Shown here piece by piece: positions 1 to 8,689 of a stretch of 55,665 nucleotides of DNA. Positions within the stretch are counted from its first letter, which is position 1, and every line of letters begins with the position of its first letter. The position numbers were made by a program, and so were the translations under genes. The notes below the pieces were generated by a model. It made no database searches and had not been told where the DNA came from. It was given only the letters and a program-made list of their open reading frames with translations. Source of the DNA: Betaproteobacteria bacterium (GTDB lineage Bacteria; Pseudomonadota; Gammaproteobacteria; Burkholderiales; Ga0077523); assembly GCA_025350245.1 (NCBI GenBank), contig JANXYG010000150.1, positions 1-55,665 of the forward strand, given 5' to 3'.

Positions 1-108
1 GGCGGGCCGCTGATCTGGCCGCGAATCTCCGAGACTGAACAGAACGCCATCGACGCTACTTGCAGAAAGCTGCACCGGTTCCTGAACCATTCAACACCGG
101 TGAAATGA
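1..108 (+). CDS. C-terminal fragment of an unidentified protein
   Basis: An open frame enters from the left edge and ends at TGA 106-108, giving 35 residues that begin GGPLIWPRISETEQ and end HSTPVK. I do not recognise the family. The frame has ordinary codon use, and a non-coding stretch with a TGTAC inverted repeat follows it, so it is probably the real end of an upstream gene. It could also be a chance open frame, since the start and most of the protein lie outside the window. Confidence 0.4.
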   Translation, partial: GGPLIWPRISETEQNAIDATCRKLHRFLNHSTPVK

Positions 109-152
109 CTTAAATTCACCCACAGATTCCGCTGACGAACCCCTTTTTTATA

Positions 153-170
153 TGTACGTTTTACTGTACA
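153..170. promoter_or_regulatory. TGTAC/GTACA inverted repeat, candidate BrnA operator
   Basis: TGTAC at 153-157 and GTACA at 166-170 form a short inverted repeat in an AT-rich patch, 3 bases before the first possible ATG (174) of the BrnT-like frame. BrnA-type antitoxins bind palindromes upstream of brnT and repress their own operon. The position fits that role; the site itself is inferred. Confidence 0.4.
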
Positions 171-173
171 TTA

Positions 174-353
174 ATGGCGGTGAGTATGGAAGATGGATGC
201 GGGCGAGCGCATCGGTTCGAGACGCTCAGCATGCTTGCCAGCGTGCCGGTTTCGATCGCTCATATGGAGACCAAAGATGAAATCCGCATCATCTCCTTCC
301 GCAAAGCAACGAAGCGTGAAGCCAAGCTCCGCTACCAACAAATCGAAGACTGA
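174..353 (+). pseudogene. Truncated BrnT-type toxin
   Basis: This frame encodes 59 residues ending DEIRIISFRKATKREAK followed by LRYQQIED. The RIIS-RKAT-RE segment is the characteristic C-terminus of BrnT toxins, RelE-like ribonucleases of about 90 residues that inhibit translation. The usual N-terminal half (an F-W-D-..KA..N..KHGV..F..A segment) is missing. What remains starts with MAVSMEDGCGRAHRFETL or at an internal ATG. The frame overlaps the antitoxin start at 277, as is normal for brnT-brnA. Loss of half the fold suggests a dead toxin with a retained antitoxin, although a shortened but expressed peptide cannot be excluded. Confidence 0.6.
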
Positions 354-591
354 TTGGGGCCGCCTGCTCGATCCGTCGACTGAAAGCGTTCCGACGAAGG
401 AGCATCCTGAAGCCGACATCAAGCACATCGTTGGAGGGATCTCCAGAACGGGCCTGAAACCGGCACCTTCGAAGGCGCTGGTTTCTCTACGTGGCGATCA
501 GGATGTGCTCGAGTGGTTCAAGGCGCAGGGTTCCGGCTACCAGACGCGAATCAATGCGGTGTTGCGCGCGTTCCGCGATGCGTCCGCATGA
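277..591 (+). CDS. brnA: BrnA-type antitoxin
   Basis: This 104-residue protein has a basic, low-complexity N-terminus and a C-terminal ribbon-helix-helix-like segment (about residues 72-104) containing DQDVLEWFKAQGSGYQTRIN followed by AVLRAFRDA. That signature identifies the BrnA antitoxin family, which neutralises BrnT and binds DNA as an autorepressor. ATG 277 lies inside the end of the BrnT-like frame, so the two are translationally coupled as in complete brnTA operons. The end overlaps the next gene by 14 bases. Since the toxin partner is truncated, this antitoxin may survive as a stand-alone repressor or protect against a homologous toxin encoded elsewhere. Confidence 0.8.
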   Translation: MKSASSPSAKQRSVKPSSATNKSKTDWGRLLDPSTESVPTKEHPEADIKHIVGGISRTGLKPAPSKALVSLRGDQDVLEWFKAQGSGYQTRINAVLRAFRDASA

Positions 592-1006
592 CCCTGCTTT
601 CACTGGGAATTCCTACGACCCGGATGTCGCGCCGGTGGCCGCAGACTGGCTCGCGCTCGACGAGCTGGAACGGATACAGCTCGCGGAAACGTATCATCGC
701 CGGACTCGCATCAAGCTTCCGAATGTGAAGGCACACGCCGCATTCCACGCGATAGTCGAGAATCAGATTGCAGAAGGGCGCGAGTCTGTTGTTCGGGCGA
801 TGACACGCCTCACGCGCGAGGGTTTGTCTCGGCATGACGCCATTCACGCCATTGGCTCTGTTCTTGTCGAGCATTTTTCCGAGGCTGTGAGCGAGAACAA
901 CAAAGGTGATGCCAGCACTCTGCAATCGCGATACGACGCGGCGGTCGAGCGGATCACTGCCAAAGAGTGGTACCGACAGTTCGGTCCTTCACGAGATGAT
1001 GGCTGA
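578..1006 (+). CDS. DUF1841 family protein
   Basis: This 142-residue protein begins MRPHDPAFTGNSYDPDVAPV. The core, with WLALDELERIQLAETYHRR, KLPNVKAHAAFHAIVENQIA and the later GLSRHDAIHAIGSVL, matches the DUF1841 family, small mostly helical proteins of unknown function. ATG 578 overlaps the end of brnA by 14 bases, so it is probably translated from the same message. The degenerate copy at 1452-1601 also carries the start of such a gene directly after its brnA tail. That suggests antitoxin and DUF1841 travel as a unit. The function is unknown. Confidence 0.75.
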   Translation: MRPHDPAFTGNSYDPDVAPVAADWLALDELERIQLAETYHRRTRIKLPNVKAHAAFHAIVENQIAEGRESVVRAMTRLTREGLSRHDAIHAIGSVLVEHFSEAVSENNKGDASTLQSRYDAAVERITAKEWYRQFGPSRDDG

Positions 1007-1123
1007 CCGCGCGCATTCGGCGTGCTACTGATCACGCGAGCCCGCACCGCAGCCTGCCCTTGTTGCACGGCATACTGCCGACATCGGCGTCGCGTCGCGA
1101 TGCCACCCAGTCAGGAGTTCAAC

Positions 1124-1429
1124 GTGCCGAAGGGTTACTGGATCGCCCGGGTCGATGTAGCGGACCCGGAAATGTACAAGGCTTACGTTGCCGCCAACGC
1201 CGAGCCGTTCCGCAAGTACGGTGCGGGCTTCGTGGTGAGAGGCGGCCGTTACGAGAACCCGGAAGGGACGAGCCGCGCGCGAAACGTGGTGCTCGAGTTT
1301 CCGTCGTATCAGGCGGCCCTGGATTGCTGGAAGTCGCCTGAATACCAGCGGGCGATGCAGTTGCGGCTGCCGGTGTCCACCGGCGACCTGGTCATCGTCG
1401 AGGGATACGACGCGCCGCCGGCGGGGTGA
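1124..1429 (+). CDS. DUF1330 family protein
   Basis: This 101-residue protein begins VPKGYWIARVDVADPEMYK, the typical opening of DUF1330 proteins (a dimeric alpha-beta barrel, ferredoxin-like fold of unclear enzymology). GTG 1124 is preferred because AGGAG at 1113-1117 precedes it by 6 bases and family members start here. An upstream ATG at 1100 would add eight poorly conserved residues. The motifs AANAEPFRKYGAGFVVRGG and the later VVLEFPSYQAALDCW are characteristic. It is monocistronic and sits between the brnA/DUF1841 locus and its deleted duplicate. Confidence 0.85.
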   Translation: MPKGYWIARVDVADPEMYKAYVAANAEPFRKYGAGFVVRGGRYENPEGTSRARNVVLEFPSYQAALDCWKSPEYQRAMQLRLPVSTGDLVIVEGYDAPPAG

Positions 1430-1451
1430 CGAGTTCGGCTATGCTGAGTGG

Positions 1452-1601
1452 CGGTTCGAGACGCTCGGTATTCTGGCCGGCGTGGCGGTTTCGATCGTTC
1501 TTATGGAGACATCAATGCAGTGTTGCGCGCGTTTTTCGATGCTTCGGCGTAACCCCGCTTTTGCCATGAATCTCTACGATCCTGATGTCGCGGTAGTGGC
1601 T
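1452..1601 (+). pseudogene. Deleted second copy of the brnT-brnA-DUF1841 locus
   Basis: The stretch 1452-1510 is a close match to brnT remnant bases 213-269, with CGGTTCGAGACGCTC identical in both. Bases 1511-1601 then match the end of brnA and the start of the DUF1841 gene (about 550-640). About 280 bases between these blocks are absent, so the toxin end is fused to the antitoxin end. No intact protein can be made. This is a relic of a tandem or inserted duplicate of the first locus. Confidence 0.75.
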
Positions 1602-1638
1602 ACACACAATACCTTCATGACTTCAAGTTGAAATAATC

Positions 1639-2061
1639 ATGCAATCTCGACCACCTGGCGCCGAATCCCTGACACGTCAGTTGAAAGACCGACAGGTGTC
1701 GCAAGTCCTGGTCACCGAAAAGCAACGATTGAGCATCCGATTCTCCGACGGCACGGTGCTCGTCGTCGAAGCAGGGCCGAATGGGCTCCTGGCTCGCGTC
1801 GAACCACACGTATCCGTGGCACCAGACGATTCACCACGTCCAACCAGACGTCAATTCGAATACCTCGCCTTCATTTCCAAGTACATCCAACGCTTTGGCA
1901 GAGCGCCTGCCGAGTCGGACATCGAACGGCATTTTCTGGTCTCCGCACCGAGCGTCAACCAGATGATGCAAATGCTCGAACGCCGCGGCTTCATCGCGAG
2001 GCAACGTGGCGTTGCACGGTCCACGCGACTTTGCATTGACCTCACCGCCCAGAGCGAATAG
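1639..2061 (+). CDS. LexA-type winged-helix DNA-binding protein
   Basis: This is a 140-residue protein. Residues about 68-132 (RRQFEYLAFISKYIQRFGRA, then PAESDIERHF, SAPSVNQMMQMLERRGFI and RQRGVARSTRL) match the LexA DNA-binding domain, a winged helix. There is no LexA autoprotease domain with its Ser-Lys dyad. The N-terminal 60 residues (VTEKQRLSIRFSDGTVLVVE) look like a small beta-rich domain that I do not recognise. A role as a transcription factor is likely, but its targets are unknown. It is preceded by the decayed toxin-antitoxin copy and followed directly by a REP-like element. Confidence 0.7.
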   Translation: MQSRPPGAESLTRQLKDRQVSQVLVTEKQRLSIRFSDGTVLVVEAGPNGLLARVEPHVSVAPDDSPRPTRRQFEYLAFISKYIQRFGRAPAESDIERHFLVSAPSVNQMMQMLERRGFIARQRGVARSTRLCIDLTAQSE

Positions 2062-2064
2062 CCC

Positions 2065-2176
2065 GGGGTCAGATCTCCCGCCAACACATACAATGCCCAG
2101 AGACCATGCGCCCGCCATCGCGCTGCGCCGAAGCCGCTGCGAAGAACGGCTGATGTGGCAGTGCAAGACCTGACCC
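2065..2176. repeat. REP-like inverted repeat element, copy 1 (imperfect)
   Basis: GGGGTCAGATCT at 2065-2076 and the right arm GTGCAAGACCTGACCC at 2161-2176 are inverted versions of each other, imperfectly. The right arm and the TGATGTGG just before it are shared with the element at 3276-3359. Such GGGGTCAG...CTGACCCC ends resemble REP/BIME-type elements scattered by REP-associated tyrosine transposases; that relation is inferred. No transposase gene is present here. Confidence 0.6.
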
Positions 2177-2191
2177 TGACCGGAGACGACG

Positions 2192-3268
2192 ATGATCCTC
2201 AGACTCGCCAGCACGTTGTTGATGATGATGTTTGCGCTTCCGGCATTGGCCGAAGAGCCGCCCCGCTTCCAGGTCGATCCGTCCTGGCCGAAGACGCTGC
2301 CCAACAATTGGATACTCGGGCAGACGGCCGGCGTGTCGGTCGATGCCGAGGACCACATCTGGGTGCTCCAGCGCCCGGGCAGCCTCACCAATGACGAGAA
2401 GGCGGCAACGCTCAATCCGCCCACCAGCAAGTGCTGCGCGGCGGCGCCGCCGGTGCTGGAGTTCGACGTCGACGGTAACCTGCTCCGTGCCTGGGGCGGA
2501 CCGGGCGCGGGCTACGACTGGCCCGCCAACGAGCACGGCATCAGCATCGACCCCAACGGCTTCGTGTGGATCGGCGGCAATGGCGAGAAGGACGGCCAGT
2601 ATCTGAAGTTCACGCGTGACGGCAGGTTCGTGCTGCAGATCGGCCGGCCGGGCGACCAGACCAGCAGCAACGACACCACCCGCCTGGGCCGCGCAGCCGA
2701 CGCCGAGGTGGACGCCATCGCGCACGAGGTCTACATCGCTGATGGCTACTTTGGCCACCGCGTGATCGTGTTCGACGCCGACACCGGCGCCTACAAGCGC
2801 CATTGGGGCGCCTACGGCAATGCGCCTGCCGACGCCAAGCTCGATCCCTACAACCCCACCTCGCCGCAGTTCGGCAATCCGGTGCATTGCGTGAAGATCG
2901 CGAACGACGGCCTGGTCTATGTGTGCGATCGCACCAACAACCGCATCCAGATCTTTCACAAGGACGGCAGCTTCGTGAAAGAACTCGTGATCGAGCCAGC
3001 CTCGCGCGCGCAAGGCTCGGTGTGGGATCTCGATTTCTGGATCGACCCCGCGCAGACCTTCCTGCTCAACGCCGACGGCACCAACAACGAGATTCGCACA
3101 CTGGTGCGCGCGACCGGCGAGATCGTCGGCGCGTTCGGCCGCAACGGCCGCAAGGCCGGCGAGTTCCACTGGATTCACAACCTCGCGCTCGATTCGAAGG
3201 GCAACGTCTACACCACCGAAGTCGACACCGGAAAGCGCGCACAGAAGTTCGTGCATGTGGGGCCGTAG
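2192..3268 (+). CDS. Exported NHL-repeat beta-propeller protein
   Basis: This 358-residue protein begins with a signal peptide (MILRLASTLLMMMFALPALA, cleavage after ALA). The mature part is a series of NHL-like blades: NEHGISIDPNGFVWIGGNG, then YIADGYFGHRVIVFDADTG, VHCVKIANDGLVYVCDRTNN with RIQIF, and HNLALDSKGNVYTTEVDTG. NHL propellers include peptidyl-alpha-hydroxyglycine lyase-like and adhesion proteins, but nothing shows a specific reaction. It probably acts in the periplasm or outside the cell. REP-like elements lie directly on both sides. The next gene downstream encodes a second, cytoplasmic propeller of the SMP-30 type. Confidence 0.8.
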   Translation: MILRLASTLLMMMFALPALAEEPPRFQVDPSWPKTLPNNWILGQTAGVSVDAEDHIWVLQRPGSLTNDEKAATLNPPTSKCCAAAPPVLEFDVDGNLLRAWGGPGAGYDWPANEHGISIDPNGFVWIGGNGEKDGQYLKFTRDGRFVLQIGRPGDQTSSNDTTRLGRAADAEVDAIAHEVYIADGYFGHRVIVFDADTGAYKRHWGAYGNAPADAKLDPYNPTSPQFGNPVHCVKIANDGLVYVCDRTNNRIQIFHKDGSFVKELVIEPASRAQGSVWDLDFWIDPAQTFLLNADGTNNEIRTLVRATGEIVGAFGRNGRKAGEFHWIHNLALDSKGNVYTTEVDTGKRAQKFVHVGP

Positions 3269-3275
3269 AATGATT

Positions 3276-3359
3276 TGGGGTCAGGTCTTGCACGACAACA
3301 TCGGCTACCGTGACTCGTGCATAAACCAACTTGATGTGGTCGTGCAAGACCTGACCCCA
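3276..3359. repeat. REP-like inverted repeat element, copy 2 (perfect 21-bp arms)
   Basis: The left arm TGGGGTCAGGTCTTGCACGA plus C (3276-3296) is the exact reverse complement of 3339-3359. The arms are separated by 42 bases. The element starts 7 bases after the stop of the NHL gene and ends 30 bases before the SMP-30 gene. It could fold into a long hairpin in the message. Its right arm is shared with the element at 2065-2176. Confidence 0.75.
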
Positions 3360-3389
3360 TGATCCCCAGTCCTGATTGACGAGGCCCCC

Positions 3390-4322
<933 letters not shown>

Positions 4323-4412
4323 GCGGTGCCACCGCTCCAGCATGAGGAACACATGAGGCTGACCTCCAGGCCGGTACTGCGTTGTCGCCCCGCATCTGAG
4401 TTTTTCTGGCGC

Positions 4413-4930
4413 TCAAGCGCTGACGCCAACGCGGCGCTGCCGGCGCAGGCGGCCGACCCGGAAGGCGAGGTCTATCCCCTCGGCCAGGAGATCGGCCACG
4501 CGGTCGCTCGACCGGATCTCGATCTTCAGTCGCGGGTGAAGCCCGGCGAATGCGGCGACGACCGGTGCGCCTGGTGCGCGGGAGTCGGCGTCCGCTCGGC
4601 TCGATGCAAACACGGCCGGGCCGTGAGCCTGCTGCTTGAGCGGGTTACCATTGCCCCGGTCTGGCAGACCTTGTCGGCATAGCCACGCCACCCCTTGGCG
4701 AATCTTCGACCGACAATTGCATTCACCTTCGCCGTCTGACCCAACCCCTGGTCTGATCAAACCCGCTGCCGCTGCCGCAGCACCGGGCTGGGTCCCCATC
4801 GTCGGCCCAGCCACCACCACCGAGTTCGCGTGCACGCGTGTCGAGATGAGGGCGCTCGAGACGGTCGTGCAGCTGCGCCGTGAACGGCCGCGTCGCATGC
4901 GTCATAGGATTTCCGGGCACGTATGGTCAC
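4413..4930 (-). pseudogene. Decayed LysR-type regulator
   Basis: On the minus strand 4550-4413 encodes FAGLHPRLKIEIRSSDRVAD followed by LLAEGIDLAFRVG, the start of a LysR effector-binding domain (compare the family pattern F...P.L.IEL..SDR.VDLV.EG.D.A.R.G). The frame then shifts and stops at once. Upstream, minus-strand fragments in other frames (for example VTRSSSRLTARP, and DRLERPHLDTRARELG near 4860) faintly resemble the N-terminal LysR domain but cannot be joined without frameshifts. The rest of 4323-4973 contains no convincing gene. It may once have controlled the neighbouring SMP-30 gene, which is transcribed convergently. Confidence 0.55.
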
Positions 4931-4973
4931 TCGTGACGCCCTACGGGATCGAACCCACGAAGGATGAAACACC

Positions 4974-6773
4974 ATGAATGCGCGTTCGGAGATTTTGCCG
5001 GTTCCCGTGGTCGCGGCGGACGCCACGCCAGCCAAGCCCAGCCTGGGCAACCTCGGTTTTCTGTGGCAATTCGTCGCGCCTCACCGCAACCGGATGGTGG
5101 TTGCCTTGATTGCGCTGATCGTGGCCGCGGCCTGCTTCCTGGTCATCGGCCAGGGGCTCAAGCGCGTGGTCGATCACGGCTTCGCGCAGGGCGACGCATC
5201 GGCGTTGAATAACGCGCTCTTCCTGTTGTTCGGCGTGATCGTGCTGATGGCCGGGGCCACCTGGGTGCGTTTCTACACCGTGTCGTGGCTGGGCGAGCGC
5301 GTGATCGCCGACCTGCGGCGCGCGGTGTTCTCAAAGCTGCTCGATCAGTCACCCGCGTTCTACGAGCAGGCGCGCACCGGCGAACTGGTCTCGCGCCTCA
5401 CCGCCGACACCGCGTTGCTGGAGCAGGTGGTCGGTTCCAGCGCCTCGATGGCGACGCGCAACGCCCTGCTCGGGATCGGCTGTCTGGTCATGCTGGCGCT
5501 CACCAGCCTGAAGCTCACCGGCCTGGTGCTGTTGGTGATTCCGGTGGTGATCGGGCCGATCGTGATGTTCGGCCGTCGCGTGCGCAAGCTGTCGCGCGCC
5601 AGCCAGGACCGCGTGGCCGACCTCGGCACCTACGTCGACGAGGCGCTGCACGAGATTCGCACCGTGCAGGCCTATGGCCACGAGAGCGAGGATCGCCGTG
5701 CTTTCGGCAGCCGCATCGAGGCTACGTTCAACACCGCTCGGCAACGCATCCGGGTGCGGGCGACCTTGGTCTCGGCGGTGATCGTGCTGGTGTTCAGTGC
5801 CATCGGCATCATCCTGTGGATCGGCGGCCACGATGTTCTGGCCGGGCGCTTGAGTGCCGGCGAACTGTCGGCGTTCGTGTTCTATGCCGCCATGGTGGCC
5901 AGCGCGGCGGGGGCCATCAGCGAGGTGATCGGCGACCTGCAGCGTGGCGCCGGCGCGGCCGAGCGGTTGATCGAGATCCTGCGCGCGGAGTCGGCGATCG
6001 TCGCGCCGGTACCGGCGACGCCGCTACCCACGCCCGCGAGCGGCAGGGTCGAGTTCGAAGCGGTGACCTTCTACTATCCGGCGCGCCCCGCCATTCCCGC
6101 GATCGACCGGTTGTCGTTGACGGTCGCACCCGGCGAAACGCTCGCCCTGGTCGGGCCATCGGGTGCCGGCAAGACTACGTTGTTCCAGTTGCTGCTGCGC
6201 TTCTACGATCCGGCGTCGGGTTGCATCCGTCTCGACGGCGTCGATCTGCAACGGGCCGATCCAGCGGCAATCCGGGCACGCATCGCGCTGGTGCCGCAGG
6301 AGCCCGCGCTGTTCGCGGCGAGCGTGCGCGACAACGTCCGTTATGGCCGGCCGGACGCCACCGATGCCGAGATCGCCGCGGCCTGCGAAGCGGCCTTCGC
6401 CACCGAGTTCATCGACCGGCTACCGCAACGCTACGACACCTATCTCGGCGAGCGCGGCATCCGCTTGTCCGGCGGGCAGCGCCAACGGCTCGCGATCGCG
6501 CGGGCGGTGCTGGCTGATCGCCCGGTGCTGCTGCTCGACGAAGCCACCAGTGCGCTCGATGCCGAATCGGAGCGGCTGGTACAGGTCGCCCTGGAGCACC
6601 TGATGCAAGGCCGGACCACGCTGGTGATCGCGCATCGTCTGGCCACGGTGCGCAACGCCGATCGCATCGCGGTGATCGAGGGCGGCACACTGGTGGGCAC
6701 CGGCACCCACGACGAGTTGCTCGCGTCCAACGCCTTGTACGCGCGGCTCGCGGCGCTTCAGTTCGGGCTCTGA
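4974..6773 (+). CDS. MsbA-like ABC exporter, fused permease-ATPase
   Basis: This 599-residue half-transporter has an N-terminal six-helix ABC transmembrane domain (about residues 25-330) and a C-terminal ATPase domain. The Walker A GPSGAGKTT lies near residue 394, the signature LSGGQRQRLAIARA near 498, Walker B VLLLDEATSALD near 518, and the H-loop in IAHRLATVRNAD. The layout matches the MsbA-related subfamily of lipid/drug exporters common in proteobacteria. It would act as a homodimer in the inner membrane. ATG 4974 has AAGGA about 9 bases upstream. It stands alone between a LysR relic and a convergent nucleotidase. The substrate is unknown. Confidence 0.88.
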   Translation: MNARSEILPVPVVAADATPAKPSLGNLGFLWQFVAPHRNRMVVALIALIVAAACFLVIGQGLKRVVDHGFAQGDASALNNALFLLFGVIVLMAGATWVRFYTVSWLGERVIADLRRAVFSKLLDQSPAFYEQARTGELVSRLTADTALLEQVVGSSASMATRNALLGIGCLVMLALTSLKLTGLVLLVIPVVIGPIVMFGRRVRKLSRASQDRVADLGTYVDEALHEIRTVQAYGHESEDRRAFGSRIEATFNTARQRIRVRATLVSAVIVLVFSAIGIILWIGGHDVLAGRLSAGELSAFVFYAAMVASAAGAISEVIGDLQRGAGAAERLIEILRAESAIVAPVPATPLPTPASGRVEFEAVTFYYPARPAIPAIDRLSLTVAPGETLALVGPSGAGKTTLFQLLLRFYDPASGCIRLDGVDLQRADPAAIRARIALVPQEPALFAASVRDNVRYGRPDATDAEIAAACEAAFATEFIDRLPQRYDTYLGERGIRLSGGQRQRLAIARAVLADRPVLLLDEATSALDAESERLVQVALEHLMQGRTTLVIAHRLATVRNADRIAVIEGGTLVGTGTHDELLASNALYARLAALQFGL

Positions 6774-6804
6774 AAAAAAGCCCCGTGCCGACTGGACACG
6801 GGGC
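6773..6804 (-). terminator. Rho-independent terminator of the nucleotidase operon
   Basis: GCCCCGTG (6780-6787) pairs with CACGGGGC (6797-6804). The run of A at 6773-6779 reads as seven U on the minus strand directly after the hairpin. It therefore terminates the minus-strand 5'-nucleotidase transcript, about 120 bases past its stop, and abuts the stop codon of the convergent ABC exporter. Confidence 0.8.
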
Positions 6805-6812
6805 GCGAACGG

Positions 6813-6925
6813 CAACCGAAGCGCCCGCCCGGCCGCCCCGAAGGGCGCTGCCCCCCGACGGGGGGTAGCGAACTCAGTTAGCTTGGAGGGCACCGTAGGT
6901 TGCGGGGGGCAACCGCCCATCAGAA
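6813..6925 (-). repeat. Diverged 3'-UTR GC-rich repeat behind the nucleotidase gene
   Basis: Read on the minus strand this region contains GCTACCCCCCGTCGGGGGGC followed by AGCGCCC, like the distal half of the sense-oriented repeats found after other genes here. It also has a separate small hairpin GGTTGCCCCCCGCAACC next to the stop codon. It lacks the CAGGCTGCGCTGCGC core, so membership of the repeat family is uncertain. Confidence 0.4.
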
Positions 6926-6926
6926 A

Positions 6927-8687
6927 TCAGGGGCAGGTGGTGGTGAGCGTGTCGAGGCGCTTGATGCGGGTGAGCGGCGCGGGCGCGATCGGCGTGCCGC
7001 CGGGCGCCGGCAGCAGCGTCGGCTTCAGGAAGTCGGTCACCGCATCGATGTCCTGCGCGCCGCCGAGCCGGTTGGTGCCTTCCTTCAACACGAAGAACTT
7101 GTCGCCGCCATCGGCCAGGAAGTTGTTGACCGTGACGCGATAGCTGCTCACCGGATCGACCGCGACGCCATTGATCTTGATGCTGGCCGGATCGACCCGG
7201 TTGCAGGTGCCCGGGACGCTGTGGGTCCAGGCGTATTCGAACCCGGCAGAGGGCAGCAGCACGCGGTTGAAGGGCTGTCCGTTCGAGCAACCCACGAACT
7301 GCTGTTCGAGCATGGTCCGAATCTGGTCGCCGGTCAGCGTCAAGGTGACCAGGCTGTTGCCGAACGGTTGCACGGTGAAAGCTTCGCCATAGGTCACGTT
7401 GCCGTCGCCTTCACCCGCGCCGGACGAGGCGAAGCTGAACGCCGCCCGCACGCCGCCCGGATTCATGAAGGCCACCACGGCGCCACCAAAAGCCGGCGCG
7501 GCGGTCGCGGCGAGCTGGGAGTCGGCGATGAGGTCGCCGGCCTTGTGCTCGCAGGCGGCCGTCATGCCGTGGTCGAACGTGCTGGCGATCTTGCCGATCA
7601 CCTTGTTGGCGAGCGGCTTCACGATGGTGTCGTAGTTCGCCACCAGCGTGGCGATCTGCGCGTTCGGCGTGATCGTCGCATCGGTACGATCCACCAGCAC
7701 CTGCGCCGCCGTGATCGAGACCACGTCACGCGTCTCGGTATCGAGCACCACGTCGATGTTGGTCAGCAGGCGCCCGAACGAGGCCGCGCTGGTGACCGGG
7801 ATGCTGCGGCCGGCGACGTTCTGCAACTGGCACACATAGGCCTCATGGGTGTGACCGGAGACGATCAGGTCGACCGAATTGTCGAGCGTGCGCACGATGT
7901 CGACGATCGCACCGGTGAAGCCGTTGCAACCGCCGAACGGCGGGCTCGGACCGGACTGGGCGCCACCTTCGTGCACCACCACCGCGATCGCATTGACACC
8001 CTGGTTGCGCAGGGTGCGGGTCAGCGAGTTTACCGTCTGCGCCTCGTCGTTGAAGGTCAGCCCGGCGACCCCCGATGGTGAGACGATGGTGGGCGTGCCT
8101 TCGAGCGTCATGCCGATGAACGCCATGCGCACGCCGCCGAAGGTCTTGATGACGTAACGCGGAAACAGCGGCTTGCCGGTGGCGTTCTCAATCACGTTCG
8201 CGGCGAGATACTTGAACTTCGCGCCTTCGAACGGCGTCGGGGTGCCGACCGCCGCGCCCTGGCAGCTGTTGGGGTCGGTCGGATGACAGCCACCGCTCTG
8301 GAGTCGCAGCAGTTCGGTCTTGCCGTCGTCGAACTCGTGGTTGCCGACCGAGGCGAGATCGACACCGATGCGGTTCATCACCTCGATGGTCGGTTCGTCG
8401 CGGTACAGCGCCGAGATCAGCGGGCTCGCGCCGACCATGTCACCGGCGTGCACGAGCACGTTGTTGTCGGGATTCTGGGCGCGCAGTCTGGCGACGTAGG
8501 CGGCGAGGTAATCGGCACCACCGGTCTGGAAGGCTGGCTTGCCGCCGAAGCTGCCGCCCGGGGCTTGCAGGTTGCCGTGAAAATCGTTGAAGGCGATGAT
8601 CTTGACGTTGACCGGCGCGGCGATCGCGGTGCCGGCGAACGCCAGCGACAGCGCGCCGGCGGCGATGATGGCGTGGAATGCGCGCAT
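6927..8687 (-). CDS. Exported bifunctional metallophosphatase/5'-nucleotidase
   Basis: This 586-residue protein has a signal peptide (ending ALSLAFAGTAIAA). The N-terminal metallophosphatase domain shows the dinuclear metal motifs FNDFHGN, GDMVGASPL, GNHEFDDG and GHTHEAYVC. The C-terminal 5_nucleotid_C domain follows, with FMNPGGVRA and FGNSLVTLTLTGDQI. The family removes phosphate from extracellular nucleotides or UDP-sugars. The second ATG (8687) is preferred: AAAGGAG lies 7 bases before it, while the ATG at 8693 is only one base from that site and overlaps the stop of the PEP-CTERM gene as ATGA. The two genes are therefore translationally coupled. A terminator follows at 6773-6804. Confidence 0.88.
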   Translation of the reverse strand: MRAFHAIIAAGALSLAFAGTAIAAPVNVKIIAFNDFHGNLQAPGGSFGGKPAFQTGGADYLAAYVARLRAQNPDNNVLVHAGDMVGASPLISALYRDEPTIEVMNRIGVDLASVGNHEFDDGKTELLRLQSGGCHPTDPNSCQGAAVGTPTPFEGAKFKYLAANVIENATGKPLFPRYVIKTFGGVRMAFIGMTLEGTPTIVSPSGVAGLTFNDEAQTVNSLTRTLRNQGVNAIAVVVHEGGAQSGPSPPFGGCNGFTGAIVDIVRTLDNSVDLIVSGHTHEAYVCQLQNVAGRSIPVTSAASFGRLLTNIDVVLDTETRDVVSITAAQVLVDRTDATITPNAQIATLVANYDTIVKPLANKVIGKIASTFDHGMTAACEHKAGDLIADSQLAATAAPAFGGAVVAFMNPGGVRAAFSFASSGAGEGDGNVTYGEAFTVQPFGNSLVTLTLTGDQIRTMLEQQFVGCSNGQPFNRVLLPSAGFEYAWTHSVPGTCNRVDPASIKINGVAVDPVSSYRVTVNNFLADGGDKFFVLKEGTNRLGGAQDIDAVTDFLKPTLLPAPGGTPIAPAPLTRIKRLDTLTTTCP

Positions 8688-8689
8688 GC

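Noticed and set aside
82-87. Second heme-binding site in the cytochrome at 30450 (residue numbers given)
   Set aside because: CLTCGH has a Gly before His and so is not CxxCH. I call only one heme.
6813-6925. Clear full copy of the dispersed 3' repeat after the nucleotidase gene
   Set aside because: It shares only the distal GC stem, not the CAGGCTGCGCTGCGC core, so it is listed as doubtful.
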